A stretch of DNA of 64,000 nucleotides from Diphasiastrum complanatum (lineage: Eukaryota; Streptophyta; Lycopodiopsida; Lycopodiales; Lycopodiaceae), in assembly GCA_029204225.1 (NCBI GenBank), contig CM055102.1, forward strand, positions 26,080,922 to 26,144,921, read 5' to 3'. Made by a program: the position numbers and the translations under genes. Of the stretch, positions 23,611-36,800 are shown piece after piece (within the stretch, counting starts at the first letter, position 1; each line of letters begins with the position of its first letter). Below the pieces are notes generated by a model. That model saw nothing but the letters and a program-made list of their open reading frames with translations. It made no database searches and was not told where the DNA came from.

Positions 23611-23740
23611 TATATATCTATATATATATTTAAACTTATGTACAGTTTTGCGCATGTGTATGGGTGCGCCATGCATGCTCCTCCCCTCACCATGCATGCA
23701 CTTTTTCTAACTAAAAAACTTGGGGAGAAGGATGCATGGC
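23611..23740 (+). repeat. Dispersed repeat R1, left copy (inverted relative to 49.4 kb)
   Basis: Contains TATATATTTAAACTTATG, then TTTTGCGCATG, TATGGGTGCGCC, ATGCATGC, and CTTTTTCTAACTAAAAAACT with GGGGAGAAGGATGCATG. The reverse complement of the same series is at 49400-49513. The pair lies 26 kb apart in inverted orientation. Confidence 0.8.
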
Positions 23741-23795
23741 CCTCCTCCCCATGCATGCATATCCCTCCTCCAAAGTGGCAGTCCATGATTAAGTA

Positions 23796-23924
23796 CTAGG
23801 TAATGGCCATTGGGAGGGCCATTATCATGAATAATCAGGGACCGGGCAGCGAGTCGTGAAGGCCACGAGCTGCTCGAGGATTGGATTATTCATGGTAATG
23901 GCCCGACCAATGGCCATTACCTAG
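23796..23924. mobile_element. Foldback MITE-like element, 129 bp
   Basis: Arms of 41 bp (23796-23836 and 23884-23924) are near-perfect inverted repeats. Each begins CTAGGTAATGGCCATTGG at the outer end and reaches CATGAATAATC at the inner end, with a 47-bp GC-richer loop. Ends of the form CTAGG..CCTAG plus a short non-coding body fit a MITE. No clear target-site duplication was identified, and I cannot name the superfamily. Confidence 0.75.
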
Positions 23925-24269
23925 CGTAATTGATTTTCACCTAATTTTTTTGCCGATTTTTTGTGTCAGGCATAGTCACATGCATCAGTCAATTTTTCGT
24001 AATTCTGATACCACATGGGACAACTGTCTTGAAATGAAAGAGCCATGTGGAATTTCGAAAAAAAAAAATCATGGGTGATTCTAGAATGTTTCGATCATTC
24101 TAGAATGTTCCGGCGAGTTGAGGTGGTGTAGGCTCGTTCTAGAGCTTTCGGGCGCGAACTCCTTCTAGAAGTTTCACGAGTGGGCTGTTCATAGAACTTT
24201 CGCCAGCGGACTGCACATTTTCGATGGCTCGGAGGCAAGAGTTTGATGGCTGGGGGGCTTCCTGAGTTG

Positions 24270-24785
24270 CTCTCAGATGTAGCGCTTCCTGGCAGATTAT
24301 GCTTGGAGTTTCTCGTGGAGTTTTTCTTTGCACCCTTCATGTGCCAAATGTGCTCCAAGCTAGAAGTCTGGCAGAAACGTGTTTTTGCAATGAGTTGCTC
24401 TCGAAACTCAGATGTAGCAGGAAACGTGCTCCAAGCTAAAAGTTAGAAACATGTTTTTGCAATGAGTTGCTCTTTGATGTAGCAGGAAATGTGCTTCAAG
24501 CTAGAAGTCTGGCAGAAACGTGTTTTTGCTACGATTTGCTCTCAGATGTAGCAGGAAACGTGCTCCAAGATAGAAGGCAGAAACGTGTTTTTGCAACAAG
24601 TTGCTCTCAGATGTAGCAGGAAACGTGCTCAAAGCTAGAAGTCTAGCAGAAACATGTGTTTGCAGCAAGTTGCTCTCAGATGTAGCGCTTCTTGTCAAAT
24701 TGTGCTTGGAGTTTCTCGTGGTGTTTTTCTTTGCACCCTTCTTGTGCTAAACGTGCTCCAAGCTAGAAGTCTAGCAAAAAAGTGT
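24270..24785. repeat. Tandem repeat, about 65-70-bp unit, six to seven copies
   Basis: The core GAAACGTGCTCCAAGCTAGA, then GTCTGGCAGAAACGTGTTTTTGC and GTTGCTCTCAGATGTAGC, recurs with variation. The two ends of the array share a longer variant (GCTTGGAGTTTCTCGTGG and TTTTTCTTTGCACCCTTC), so the whole array may be a duplicated larger unit. Confidence 0.9.
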
Positions 24786-24925
24786 TTTAAGTTGCAAAAG
24801 CTATGAGATAAGATGAAATGAGGGATGAAGAAAGTGAAACATGTGAAGAAAGTATTGAAGAAGCTCCCAAGCCAGTTTTGATAGTTAGCTTTAAAGCACA
24901 TACACAAACTGCTATTGTGAAAGTG

Positions 24926-26470
24926 ATGGGGCAAGGAAGATAGAAGAACGCGAACGGAGAAGAGAGCAGGAATATTGCAGAACAGCTCTCCCATTCTAAT
25001 CGACTGATAGGTGAAAAACAGTCTAATAGACAGTTTATGCTAAATGTAATCACAGCTTTAAGTGTTCTAATTGTGCAACATGATCTTAAAAATTTATTTC
25101 ATACTCTAAAATAAGAGTACAGTCCACCGAGGAGATTAGAGATGGTTTGTGTGTGGGGCTACTGAAATCACATTCAATGTGAAGTATAGTTCTGAAATAA
25201 ATGAAAGAGCAGTATGATATCGCGAGTTCCTCAAGCGTCAAAGATGGCCATCGTCTGATCAAAAACTGAGGAGTCTTAGACGTCCGTGTTCTGATCAGAG
25301 TGAGTGAACAAGCGCGATCAAATAGCAATAACAGTGCATTCAATCACAACATGCATTCATCTACGTTGTACATAGATAAAAGCAAGATGCTGCTATATTA
25401 CACTGAAGCACAATACAAATAGTAATTACAACAAAAAATGACGGCATAGTTGGGAGGTTCAAAAATGTGTCTCATGGACGGAGCAACCCATAATCTGTGC
25501 TTGAATGATCTATTTATAGACTTCATCTGTGTATTTAATGCTTGTCACCTAACTAGAAAAGTCATTGTACTTGGAAGTATATGGCTTTTGTGACAACTGT
25601 ACACAGTATTTACGGTCAATAATTTAACAACGTTGATGCGGACAAGAACGTCGCTGGAACGATTCTTGTTTATTTGAGATGACCTTCGAGATTTTCTCTC
25701 TCTTCGCATTTTTCTCAAAAGCTGAAGGTGCCCTAAAAAGGATGATGTCTTTAGAACAACTTAACACATGAAAGTAGATCACCTTCGGGAATTGTCTCTC
25801 TCTTCGCATTTTTTGCAAATCCGAAGGTGTGTTAAAAATAGTTAAGCTTTTGAGCTATGCAAGTGTCGCATTTCGGAAAAATGCGAAAAGCCGAAGCTGT
25901 TGAAAACATAGTGTATTTCTACAGACTGTTGAAAAAGTAATGTATTTTTGCTGACTTGTTCTAAATGCAAGTTTTGTGGAAGTCGTTGAAGATGGCCAAG
26001 TCTTCAATGACTTCAAGTTATTAAACTTGACATCTGAACTTTGAAACTATGACAAGGTTGGTTACCCTTTGCTGGAGATCAGCCGGAAGCCCGTTGTAGA
26101 CGTTCTTCAAATAAATTGGTTGTCTAAGTTTGTGATTCCTACGGGTATTAGATGAGCAGATGTAGAACCAAAGTTGGTTTCACATGACTCTAGATCAATG
26201 ATCAATAAACATGCAAGAAGAATCATGAAATAGAAATTAGTCATTCACCAAGGAGACAACTATGGGCTTAATTTCCAACAGTCCCCCTTAAGGTCATGGT
26301 TGGTGTCTTGGTATCTTCGTCAGGTTCAGCATGTTGAAGAACTTCTGATGCTTGATCTTCGAAAGCACTTTGGTGAAGATGTCTGCGACCATTTCTGTTG
26401 TGGAGCAGTATTGAAGGATCACTTGCCCTGAGAAAACTTTCTCCCGAATGAAATGATACTAGATTTTGAT
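24926..26470 (-). mobile_element. Ty1/copia LTR with flank, first of two tandemly duplicated copies
   Basis: Fossil. An LTR of roughly 0.9 kb (about 25390-26280; minus-strand start TGTTGGAAATTAAG) is followed at higher coordinates by a short internal stretch with a purine-rich tract. The whole 1.5-kb block is repeated with an offset of about 1545 bp (26470-28010), so it appears to be a tandem duplication rather than two separate insertions. It is broken and has no coding capacity. Confidence 0.75.
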
Positions 26471-29400
26471 GGGGCAAGGGACATAGAAGAACACGAACGG
26501 AGAAGAGAGCTGGAATATTGCGGAATAGCTCTCCCATTGTAATCAGCTGCTAAATGCAAAAACAGTCTAATAGACATCTTATGCTAAATGTAATCATAGC
26601 TTTAAGTGTTTGAATTGCCCAATAGGATCTTAAAAATTAATTCATACTCTAAAATAAGAGTACAGTCCACCGAAGAGATTAGAGATGGTTTGTGTGTGGT
26701 GCTACTGAAATCACATTCAATGTGAAGTATAGTTCTGAAATAAATGAAAGAGCAGTATGATATCGCGAGTTCCTCAAGCGTCAAAGATGGCCATCGTCTG
26801 ATCAAAAACTGAGTCTTAGACGTCCGTGTTCTGATCAGAGTGAGTGAACAAGCACGATCAAACAACAATAAAAGTGCATTCAATCACAACATGCATTCAT
26901 CTACGTTGTACACAAATAAAAGCAAGTCGTTGTTATATTACCCTGAAGCACAATACAAATAGCACTTACAACAAAAAATGATGGCGTAATTGGGAGGCCC
27001 AAAAATGTGTCTCATGGACGGAGCAACCCGTAATGTGTGCTTGGATGATTTATTTATAGACTTCATCTGCGTATTAATTACATTGAATGCTTGTCACCTA
27101 ATTAGAAAAGCCGTTGTACTTGGAAGTATATGGCTTTTGTGACAACTGTACACAGTATTTATGGTCAATAATTTAGCATCATTGACACGGACGAGGACGT
27201 CGCTGGAACGATCCTCGCTTATTTGAGATGACCTTCAGAATTTTCTCTCTTTTCGCATTTTTCGCAAAAAACTGAAGGTGCCCTAAAAAGCACGATGTCT
27301 TTAGAATAGCTTAACACATGAAAGTAGATGACCTTTGGGAATTTTTTCTCTCTTCACATTTTTCGCAAAGAACCAAAGGTGTGTTAAAAATAGTTAAGCT
27401 TTTGAACTGTGCAAGTGTCGCATTTCGGAGAAATGCGAAAAAGCCAAAGCTGTTGAAAACATAGTGTATGTCTACAAAGTGTTGAAAAAGTAATGTATTT
27501 CTGTAGAATTGTTCTAAATGCAAGTTTTGTGGAAGTCGTTGAAGATGGCCAAGTCTTCAATGACTTCAAGTTATTAAACTTGACATCTGAACTTTGAAAC
27601 TATGACAGGATTGGTTACCCTTTGTTGGAGATCAGCCGGAAGTCCGTTGTAGACGTTCTTCAAATAAATTGGCTGTCTAAGTTGGTGATTCCTGCAAGTA
27701 TCAGATGAGTAGATGTAGAACCAAAGTTGGTTTCATCTGACCCTAGATCAATTATCAATAAACATGTAGGAAGAATCATCAAATAAAAATTAGTCATTCA
27801 CCAAGGAGACAACTATGGGCTTAATTTTCAGCAGTCCTCCTTAAGGTCACGGTTGGTGCCTTAGTATCTTCATCAAGTTCAGCTAATTGAAGAATTTCTG
27901 GTACTTGATCCAAGGAAGCGCTTTGGTGAAGATGTGTGCGACCATTTCGTTGTGAAGCAGTATTGAAGGATCACTTGCCTTGATAAAACTTTCTCCCGAA
28001 TGAAATGATACTAGATTTCTATGTACTTGGAATTTTGCCATGAAATCTGGGATTCAATGACAGTGAAATACAGCTCAAGTTGTCACACAGAATGGTGGTA
28101 GCATTAAACTGAGTGTGATGTAAGTTGTGAAGTAATAACCTAATCCATACAGCTTCTTTTGAAGCTTGACATGTTGCGATGTACTCTACCTCTGTCGAAG
28201 AAAGCGGAACTGATTTCTGCTTCTTTGACTTCCATGAAATCGGTCCCCTTGCCAAATAGAAACAGAAGTCGGAGGTAGATTTTCTAATAGAGACTGCTCC
28301 TCCCCAATCTGAGTCGAAGTAGTCTTGCTAGACAAGTGGGTCGATAGCGTTTCCATCGTAACATAAGATGTGATCTAAACTTCCCTGAATATATCTCATC
28401 ACTCTCTTCAATGATTTCCAAGGAGAGATCCTAGGATTAGACATGAATTGACTCAACGTGCTAATAGTATATGCTAAATGGTCTAGTACACAACATTGCA
28501 TATATTAGAGATCCGATTAGTGAATGATAAGGGTACTTCGCTAAGTCGAGTACTTCGCTATCAGTCTCAACACAAGAAGGTTTAGTCAATACTATACTTG
28601 GATCCATTGGGGTACCAATTGGTTTGCAATCAAACATATGAAACTTTTCTAAAATGCCTTTTAGATATGCCTATTGGCTAAGATAGATCTTCTTCTAAAG
28701 TTTGTCTCTAGTAATGTGAATTCCTAGCAAAGCATGAACAACTCCTAAATCAAGCATGTCAAATTCCTTTGACAGATCAGTCTTAGTAGTGTGCAAAAGA
28801 GAAGTGTCGCTAGACAAAATAAATGCATCATCTATGTAAAGAGCTATGTGAACTGAATTGGTGCCTATATGCTTTGAATAAACATTATAGTCAGTTGAAT
28901 TGTGCAAATCCTAATTGAATGAGATAAGAGTTGATTCTATCGAACCATGCTCTTGCGGCCCGTTTCAGACCGTAGATTGCTTAACTTGCACACTTTGTGC
29001 TCTTGGCCTTTGACTTCAAATCTTTCCGATTGGAAGGTGTACAGCTCCTCTTCGACATTGTCAATGAGAAATGTGGCCTTGACATCCATTTGGTGCATTT
29101 CGAAATCTTCTGCGGCTGCTAACGCAATCAGAGTCTTGATTGACTGCATCTTGACGACTGGACTAAAAATTTCTTGATAATACACTCCTTGGACTTGGGT
29201 GAATCCTTTAGCCACCAGCCATGCTTTCCATTTTGCAATGGAACCATAAGAGTTGATCTTCTTCTTGAAGATCCACTTGTTGTCTATAACTCTCTTGTGA
29301 GTGGGGAAGTCGACCAGTGTCTAGGTCTGATTCATCAAAAGTGAGTTGTACTCGCTTTCCATAGCTTCTTGCCACTTCACAGCATCCTTGGAGCTAATTG

Positions 29401-30077
29401 CTTTGGCTAGACTCTCTGGTTCTTCTAATGAAATCCAGAATCATTGAGGTGCATACCTCTCATGAACTGTCTGAGTCCGTGAGGATCTGCGGACATTGGG
29501 TTGACCAGGATGCGATGATGCTTCTTCTTGAATTTCTTCAGATCTGTTGAGCCAGCTTGGTATGGTCTGATGACAAATATTGTCGGCTGCTCGGCTTCTA
29601 CAGCTGTAGCTGCAGGTTCTGTAGAAGGAACATCAACATTGGAAGAATCCATGCTACGTAAAATAGGATGAAATGACATAGCATCGTTTATCGATGGTTG
29701 TTTGAAATCATAGTATGTATGTTCTTGAAATATTACATCCCTAGAGACAAATACTACATTGGTGGATGGATTATAAACTTTATAAGCTTTATGCTCATTA
29801 GGATAGCCAATGAAAATACATTTATTTGTTTTATGATCCAGTTTCTTCCTAAGTTGTTTAGGAATGTGAACAAAACATATACAACCAGATATTATTAAAT
29901 GGCTGACACTAGGCTTGTGTCCATGCCAAACTTCATGAGGAGTCTTTGTTGTTGACAACTTTGGTGCTGGATCTGTTCTGCACATAACAGGCTGTGGCAG
30001 TAGCTTCTGCCCAGAACTTTGCAGATAGGTGTGCTTGATGTAGCATGGATCTGGCTGAGTTGAGAAGAGTTCAATTC
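26470..30077 (-). mobile_element. Ty1/copia element A, 5'-truncated fossil
   Basis: Minus strand: 3' LTR about 26930-27833, polypurine tract, RNase H (about 28020-28260), reverse transcriptase (28.3-29.2 kb), and integrase C-terminal region (29.4-30.07 kb). Gag, protease and 5' LTR are missing; the element stops where the LTR of element B begins. Many breaks. It is closely similar to element B, so both belong to one family and are of moderate age. Confidence 0.85.
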
Positions 30078-33000
30078 TCATGGATGGAACAACCCATAAT
30101 CTGTGCTTGGATGATCTATTGATAGATTTCATCCTTGTACTAATTACATTGAATGCTTGTCACCTAATTAAAAAAGCCGTTGTACTTGGAAGTATATGGC
30201 TTTTGTGACAACTGTATACAATATATACGGTCAATAATTTAGCATTGTTGACGAGGACGTCGCTGGAACGTTCCTCGTCTATTTTAGATGACCTTCGGGA
30301 TTTTTCTCTCTCTTTGTATTTTTTGCAAGAAGCCGAAGGTGCCCTCAAAAAGACAATGATGTCTTTAAAATAGTTTAACGCATGAAAATAGATGACCTTT
30401 GGGATTTTCTCTCTCTTCACATTTTTCACAAAGAGCCGAAGGTGTGTTAAAAACAGCTAAACTTTTGAACTATGCAAGTGTCGCATTTCGGGAAAATGCG
30501 AAAAAATCGAAGCTGTTGAAAACATAGTGTATTTCTGCAGACTATTGAAAAAGTAATGTATTTCTACAGACTTGTTCTAAAAAAAGTTTTGTGGAAGTCC
30601 TTGAAGATGGCCAAGTCTTCAATGACTTCAAGTTATTAAACTTGACATTTGAACTTTGAAATTATGACAGAATTGGTTACTCTTTGCTGGAGATTAGCCA
30701 GAAGTCCGTTGTAGACATTCTTCAAATAAATTGGTTGTCTAAGTTTGTGATTCCTGCAGATATCAGATGAGCAGACGTAGAACCAAAGTTGGTTTCATCT
30801 GACCCTAGATCAATGATCAATAAACATGCAGGAAGAATCATGAAATAAAAATTAGTCATTCACCAAGGAGACAACTGTGGGTTTAATTTCCAACAGATTT
30901 CTATGTGCTTGGATTTTCCATGAAATCCTAGATTCAGTGACAGTGAATTACAGCTCATGTTGTCACACAGAGTGGTGGTAGCATTAAACTGAGTGTGATG
31001 TAAGTCGTGAAGTAATACCAGGTTTCTTTTGAAGCTTGACATGCTTCGATGTACTCTACCTCTATCGAAGAAAGCACATTTGATTTCTACTTCCTTGAGT
31101 TCCACGAAATCGGTCCCCTTGCTAGATAGAAACAGAACCCGGAGGTAGATTTTCTGGTAGAGACTGTTCCTCCCCAATCTGAGTCGGAGTAGCCTCGCAG
31201 GACGAGTGGGTTGATAGCATTTCCATCGTAAAATAACATGTGATCTAAACTTCCCTGAATATATCTCATCAGTCTCTTTAATGCTTTCCAATGAGAAATC
31301 CTAAGATTATACATGAATTGACTTAACGTGCTGACAGTGTATGCTAAATCTGGTCTAGTACACAACATTGCATACATTAGAGATCCGATTAGTGAATGAT
31401 ACGGGTATTTCGCTAAGTCGAGTAGTTCACTATTGGTCTCAACACAAGAAGGTTTAGTCAATACTATACTTGGATCCATTGGAGTATCAATTGGTTTGCA
31501 ATCGGACATATGAAACTTTTCTAAAATGTCTTTTAGATATGCTTGGTGGCTAAGATAGATCTTCTTCTGAAGTCTATTTCTAGTAATATGAATTTCTAGC
31601 AAAGAATGAACAGCTCCTAAATTGGTCGTGTCAAATTCCTGTGACAGATCACTCTTAGTAGTGTGCAGAAGAGAAGTGTCGTTAGACATAATAAATGCAT
31701 CATCTACGTAAAGAGCTATGTCAACTAAATCGGTGCCTATATGCTTTGAATAAACATTATAGTCAGCTAAATTGTTTGCAAATTCTAATTGAATGAGATA
31801 AGAGTTGATTCTATTGAACCATGCTCTTGCAGTCCATTTCAGACCGTAGATTGCTTTGTGCAGCTTGCACACTTTGTGCTCTTGGACTTTGACTTCGAAT
31901 CCTTCCGGTTGGAAGTGTACAACTCCTCTTCGACATTGTCGTTGAGAAACGTTGTCTTGACATCCATTTGGTGTATTTCGAGGTCTTCCGTGGCTGCTAA
32001 CGCAATCAGAGTCCTGATTGACCCATCTTGATGACAGGACTGAAAATTTCTTGATAATACACTCCTTGGAGCTGAGTGAATCCTTTAGCCACCAACCGTG
32101 CTTTCCAATTTGCAATGGAACCATCAGAGTCGATCTTCTTCTTGAAGATCCCCTAGTTGTCTATAACTCTCTTATGAGTGGGAAAGTCGACCAGTGTCCA
32201 GGTTTGATTCGTCAAAAGTGAGTTGTACTCGCTTTCCATAGCTTCTTGCCACTTCACAGCATCCTTGGAGCTAATTGCTTTGGCAAGACTCTATGGTTAT
32301 TCTAATGAAGTCCAGAATGATTGAGGTGCATACCTCTCAGGAACTGTCCGAGTCCATGTGGATCTGCGGACGTTGGGCTGACCAGGATGCGATGATGCTT
32401 CTTCTTGAATTTCTTCAGATTTGTTCGAGCTAGCTTGGTCTGGTCTAATGACAGATATTGTCGGCTACTCGACTTCTGTAGCTATAGCTGCAGGTTCTGT
32501 AGAAGGAACATCAATGTTGGAAGAATCCATGCTACGTAAAATAGGATGAAATGACATAACATCATTTATTGATGGTTGTTATCATAGTATGTATGTTCTT
32601 GAAATATTACATCCCTAGAGACAAATACTACATTGGTGAATGCATCATAAACTTTATGAGCTTTATATTCATCAGGATAGCCAATGAAAATTCATTTATT
32701 TGTTCTATGATCTAGCTTCTTCCTAAGTTGTTTAGGAATGTGAACAAAACATATACAACCAAAGATTTTTAAATGGCTGACACTAGGCTTGTGCCCATGC
32801 CAAACTTCATGAGGAGTCTTGTTGTTGACAACTTTGGTGTTGGATCTGTTTTGCACGTAACAGGTTGTGGGAGTAGCTTCTGCCCAGAACTTAGCAGGTA
32901 GGTGTGCTTGATGTAGCATGGATCTGGTTGAGTTGAGAAGAGTTCGATTCTTCCTTTCTGCAATCTCGTTCTGTTGAGGTGAATAGGAAGTGGTGAACTG

Positions 33001-35481
33001 TCTTCTATTACCATGTTCAGCCATGTAGTCGGACATCTCGTTAGACATGTATTCGCCGCCACCATCAATTTGGAGTGCCCTCACTTTTGTAGACGTTTGT
33101 GTTTCAGCCATGGCCTTGAATGTCTTAAAGCATTCAAAGGCTTCAGATTTGTTTTTAAAGAACATGACTGTAGACCATCTAGAATAATCATCTATGAAAG
33201 TGATAAGATAGATTGCATCTCCTAATGACGGAGTTGGTATTGGACCACAAAGATTGCTATGTACAAGATCCAATACATGCTTTGTTTTGATGGAATGTGA
33301 TTTTGGAAACTTGCTTCTAGAGTGCTTCCCATAGATGCATGATTCACAAAAGAAAGATTTTCTATCTAATGAAAAAGGGAAATTCAGTTTATAAACTAAA
33401 TTATTACAATGCATATAAGAAAGTGATCTTGTATTTACGTGTCCAAATGAACTATGCCACAGAACATCACTGTTGTTTACATTTTCATTAGAAATACTAG
33501 CTAATGCAACTGAATTAGAGAGTACGTAAAGATTTTCGACTCTAGTGCATGTAGTGAGAGTGGTATCTTCCTCGAGTATTGTACACTACTCAGATGAGAA
33601 AGTAACAGTGTAGCCCTCATTAATTATCTTAGAGACTGATAATAGGTTCTTTGACAACTGAGGAACATGAAGGACATTAGGAACACAAATGGACAAATCG
33701 TTGTTGAAGCTGATCTTCACTGCTCCTTTGTCTTCCACGCGTATGGTGTAGAATCTTCGAGGTAGATAAGTTGTAAGTTGTGTACTCCGTAAACCATTCC
33801 TTGCGAGAGATCATGTGTTGGGTAGCGCCGTTGTACAGGTACCAGCTATCACAGTCTTCGCTGCTGCTGTAAGCCATTAACAAGTGTGTATCTGACTCCT
33901 TGAATTCTGTTGTGTTGGAGGAGTCTGGCTGTTGTTGCTTCTTTGCCTCGTTGTAGATCCTAATGCGACACTCTTTGATGTCGTGATTAGCTCTTTTGCA
34001 ATATTTGCATAAAAGCTTCTTGCATGATCCACCATGCTCACCTTGAGTGTGAGGCTTCTGTTGTTGCTGTTGTACGTGATTCTTGCCCTTGGAATAGTCT
34101 TTCTTCTTGGTGTATAGAGCCATGGATTTGTCTTTGATGGACAAGCTGTTAGTCTTTCTTCGCATTTCTTCTTGAAGAAGATGACCGATCACCTTTTGAA
34201 GAGTGAGGTCGGGTTGTGTGGAGATTATCACCACAAAGTGCTCATCAGACTAAATTGGAAGAGAAGAAAGCAAGATCATAACGGCATCATCATCTTGAAT
34301 AGAACATCCTACAACTGATAACTAATCTAACAGGGACTTGAAGGTGTTGATGTGAGAAGTGATGGCAGTAGAATCAGACATGCTAAGAGTAAAGAACTTC
34401 CTTCTAAGATGTAATCTCGTGGTTACATCGTGAGTCTCATAAAGACTTGATAGCAAGTCCAGTGCTTCCTTAGAGGTTTTGCATGTGGTAACGTGAGATA
34501 TGTGGGAGTCGGCCAGATTGAGTGTGATACATGCTAGGGCCTTCTGATCTTTGATCCTCGAGGCCTTTGCTTGATCAGTTATATTACACTAAAGCACAAT
34601 ACAAATGGCAATTACAACAAAAAATGATGGCGTAATTGGGAGGCTCAAAAATGCGTCTCATGGACGGAGCAACCCGTAATTTGTGCTTGGATGATCTATT
34701 TATAGACTTCATCCGTGTATTAATTACATTGAATGCTTGTCACCTAATTAGAAAAGCCATTGTACTTGGAAGTATATGGCTTTTGTGACAACTGTACATA
34801 GTATTTACAGTCAATGATTTAGCATCGTTGACGCGGACGAGGAAGTCGTTGGAACGATCCTCGTTTATTTGAGATGACCTTCAGAATTTTCTCTCTTTTC
34901 GCATTTTTTGCAAAAAGCCAAAGGTGCCCTAAAAAGGACGATGTCTTTAGAATAGCTTAACACATGAAAGTAGATGACCTTCGGGAATTTTCTCTCTCTC
35001 TTCACATTTTTCGCAAAGAACCGAAGGTGTGTTAAAAACAGTTAAGCTTTTGAACTGTGCAAGTGTCACATTTCGAAGAAATGCGAAAAAGTCGAAGCTG
35101 TTGAAAACATAGTGTATTTCTGCAGACTGTTGAAAAAGTAATGTATTTCTGCAAACTTGTTCTAAATGCAAGTTTTGTGGAAGTCGTTGAAGATGGCCAA
35201 GTCTTCAAGGACTTCAAGTTATTAAACTTGACATCTGAACTTTGAAACTATGACAGGATTGGTTACCCTTTGCTGGAGATCAGTCGGAAGCCCGTTGTAG
35301 ACGTTCTTCAAATAAATTGGCTATTTAAGTTTGTGAGTCCTGCAGGTATCAGATGAGCAGATGTAGAACCAAAGTTGGTTTCACCTGACCCTAGATCAAT
35401 GATGAATAAACATGTAGGAAGAATCATGAAATAGAAATTAGTCATTCACCAAGGAGACAATTGTGGGCTTAATTTCCAACA
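30078..35481 (-). mobile_element. Ty1/copia element B with both LTR regions, fossil
   Basis: Minus strand: 5' LTR about 34574-35481 (starts TGTTGGAAATTAAG), gag with zinc knuckle (CKYCKRANHDIKEC near 34.0 kb), protease near 33.8 kb, integrase (32.7-33.4 kb), RT (31.1-32.1 kb), RNase H (about 31 kb), and 3' LTR 30078-30893. The structure is complete in outline but the coding region carries many breaks (more than five). LTR divergence is visible, so it is not a very recent insertion. Its 3' LTR joins element A directly. Confidence 0.88.
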
Positions 35482-35816
35482 AAAGTAGTACCAGATTAAT
35501 GTGCTCCTTGAAGTGTCAGCAAGTAGATTTTTTACTTATTGTTTGATATTGTTTTGTGAGTTTTTGGATAGGCATTTCTAGTGGCACTTGTTCTCTGGAT
35601 TCTAGAAGCCTTTGTGCTTGGAGAGTTTGTAGTTTGAGATAGTTGTTTAACTGTTTCTATAGCAGTTTTAGAAATGTGTTTTTGTTTTTGTTTTGCGTTG
35701 TATTTGTTGGTTTGCAGTTATCTTTCATGATGTACCTGTCATTTCTCAGATGTTGGAGCTCACGTTGCAGCTGTAGCCTATCATTGATCTTTTGAGTTGT
35801 GAATTATAGTCTTTGA

Positions 35817-36178
35817 ATGGCTGCTATAGAGCACTCATCTGACAGGCTTTCTAATAGTCTTTTTGAGCCTTGTAATGTTCATGTGGAAGATGAGGATGGC
35901 CTACAAGGTGTTGAAGATATTGAGATAGATACTAATCCTTCACGCATGTTTCTTGATGTAAATGCTAGTGATTTGGAGTTGGTAGATTCTCGTGGAAGAA
36001 ATCGTAGTCATGGTCTTGAACAGTGGTTTCGAAAACGATTTTATGCTTGGAGGATTGCCACTGGAAAAGATGACAATATACCTCCAAAAAAGCTTCCATT
36101 GGATGTTCTTGCAGAATATATGGTTCCATTTATCTTGTCACTAAAGAAATTGAATGGCAATTATTATCCTAGTGCTAG
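35817..36178 (+). pseudogene. Crypton/DUF3504-type tyrosine recombinase, exon 1
   Basis: Start ATG at 35817, after about 330 bp of leader that follows the copia LTR end. It encodes an acidic N-terminus, then LEQWFRKRFYAWRIATGK and KLPLDVLAEYMVPFILSLKK with NGNYYPSA. This matches the N-terminal core-binding region of DUF3504 proteins (family pattern: W..WR, then LN..L..F...+K..G..Y.P.SL). These proteins derive from Crypton DNA transposons, whose tyrosine recombinase cuts and rejoins DNA without a DDE transposase. The exon ends at 36178 with AG then GTACTG, phase 2, and the join to exon 2 gives the expected ..YYPSASLAHMF. The exon itself is open. Confidence 0.72.
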
Positions 36179-36267
36179 GTACTGGATGTTTCAGTCCTTT
36201 GTTTTCATCCTTTTCGATTTTTGTTATCACTTTCCTCTTTTGTGATATTTTTGTTTTATTTTGGCAG

Positions 36268-36530
36268 TTTAGCTCACATGTTCCGTGCTTGTGGGAGAAT
36301 CATTCGACGTGAATAGGTTTCTAGAATATGTAGAATTCATGTTGATGAGTTGTCTATTGTTGTTCAGAATCATCCATTTTTTGAGAGAGCTCGCATTGCT
36401 TTGGTGCTTCATATGGATAAGTCTATTAAATCTAGAGCTAATAAGAAACGAAAGAAGAGTGCACCTATGATGTGGAAGGATGAGGAAGAGTGTTTAAAAG
36501 ACCCTGAACATTCTATACATCATGTTGTTG
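36268..36530 (+). pseudogene. Crypton/DUF3504-type recombinase, exon 2
   Basis: The acceptor TTTTGGCAG precedes 36268. It encodes LAHMFRACGRIIRRE, then RIHVDELSIVVQNHPFFERA and HMDKSIKSRANKKRKK, ending with an acidic MMWKDEEECL. In the family this segment links the N-terminal helical domain to the catalytic domain (pattern: F...R..L...mK.l...G.g.....a..lt..dE..LW). An in-frame TAG at 36314-36316 interrupts it where a Gln codon (CAG) would fit, a C-to-T change. The 3' end of the exon is uncertain because possible donors near 36522-36531 differ in phase. Confidence 0.65.
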
Positions 36531-36800
36531 GTTAACAGAAACATTGGTGTTATTACTGTTTAAGTCGTTTTATGGTTCGCGGACACACATAATTGTACTA
36601 TCTACTTGATATCGTTTTTCAAGAAAGATTTGATGTTCATGGTTCTTTTGTTATGTAAGTTTTTAATGTTGTAGAATGTTAGATTTTATGAATTAGTCCT
36701 ATTGATTTGTAATTGTCCAGCAAGTCGAGTTTTTTTTAGTTATATTGATGTATATTCTTGTAGCATAAAGTTTGAATTTGTTTCTTAAATGGTGATTTAG

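Noticed and set aside
24270-24785. CRISPR-like spaced repeats
   Set aside because: The 65-70-bp units are contiguous and diverge throughout. There are no unique spacers and the context is eukaryotic.
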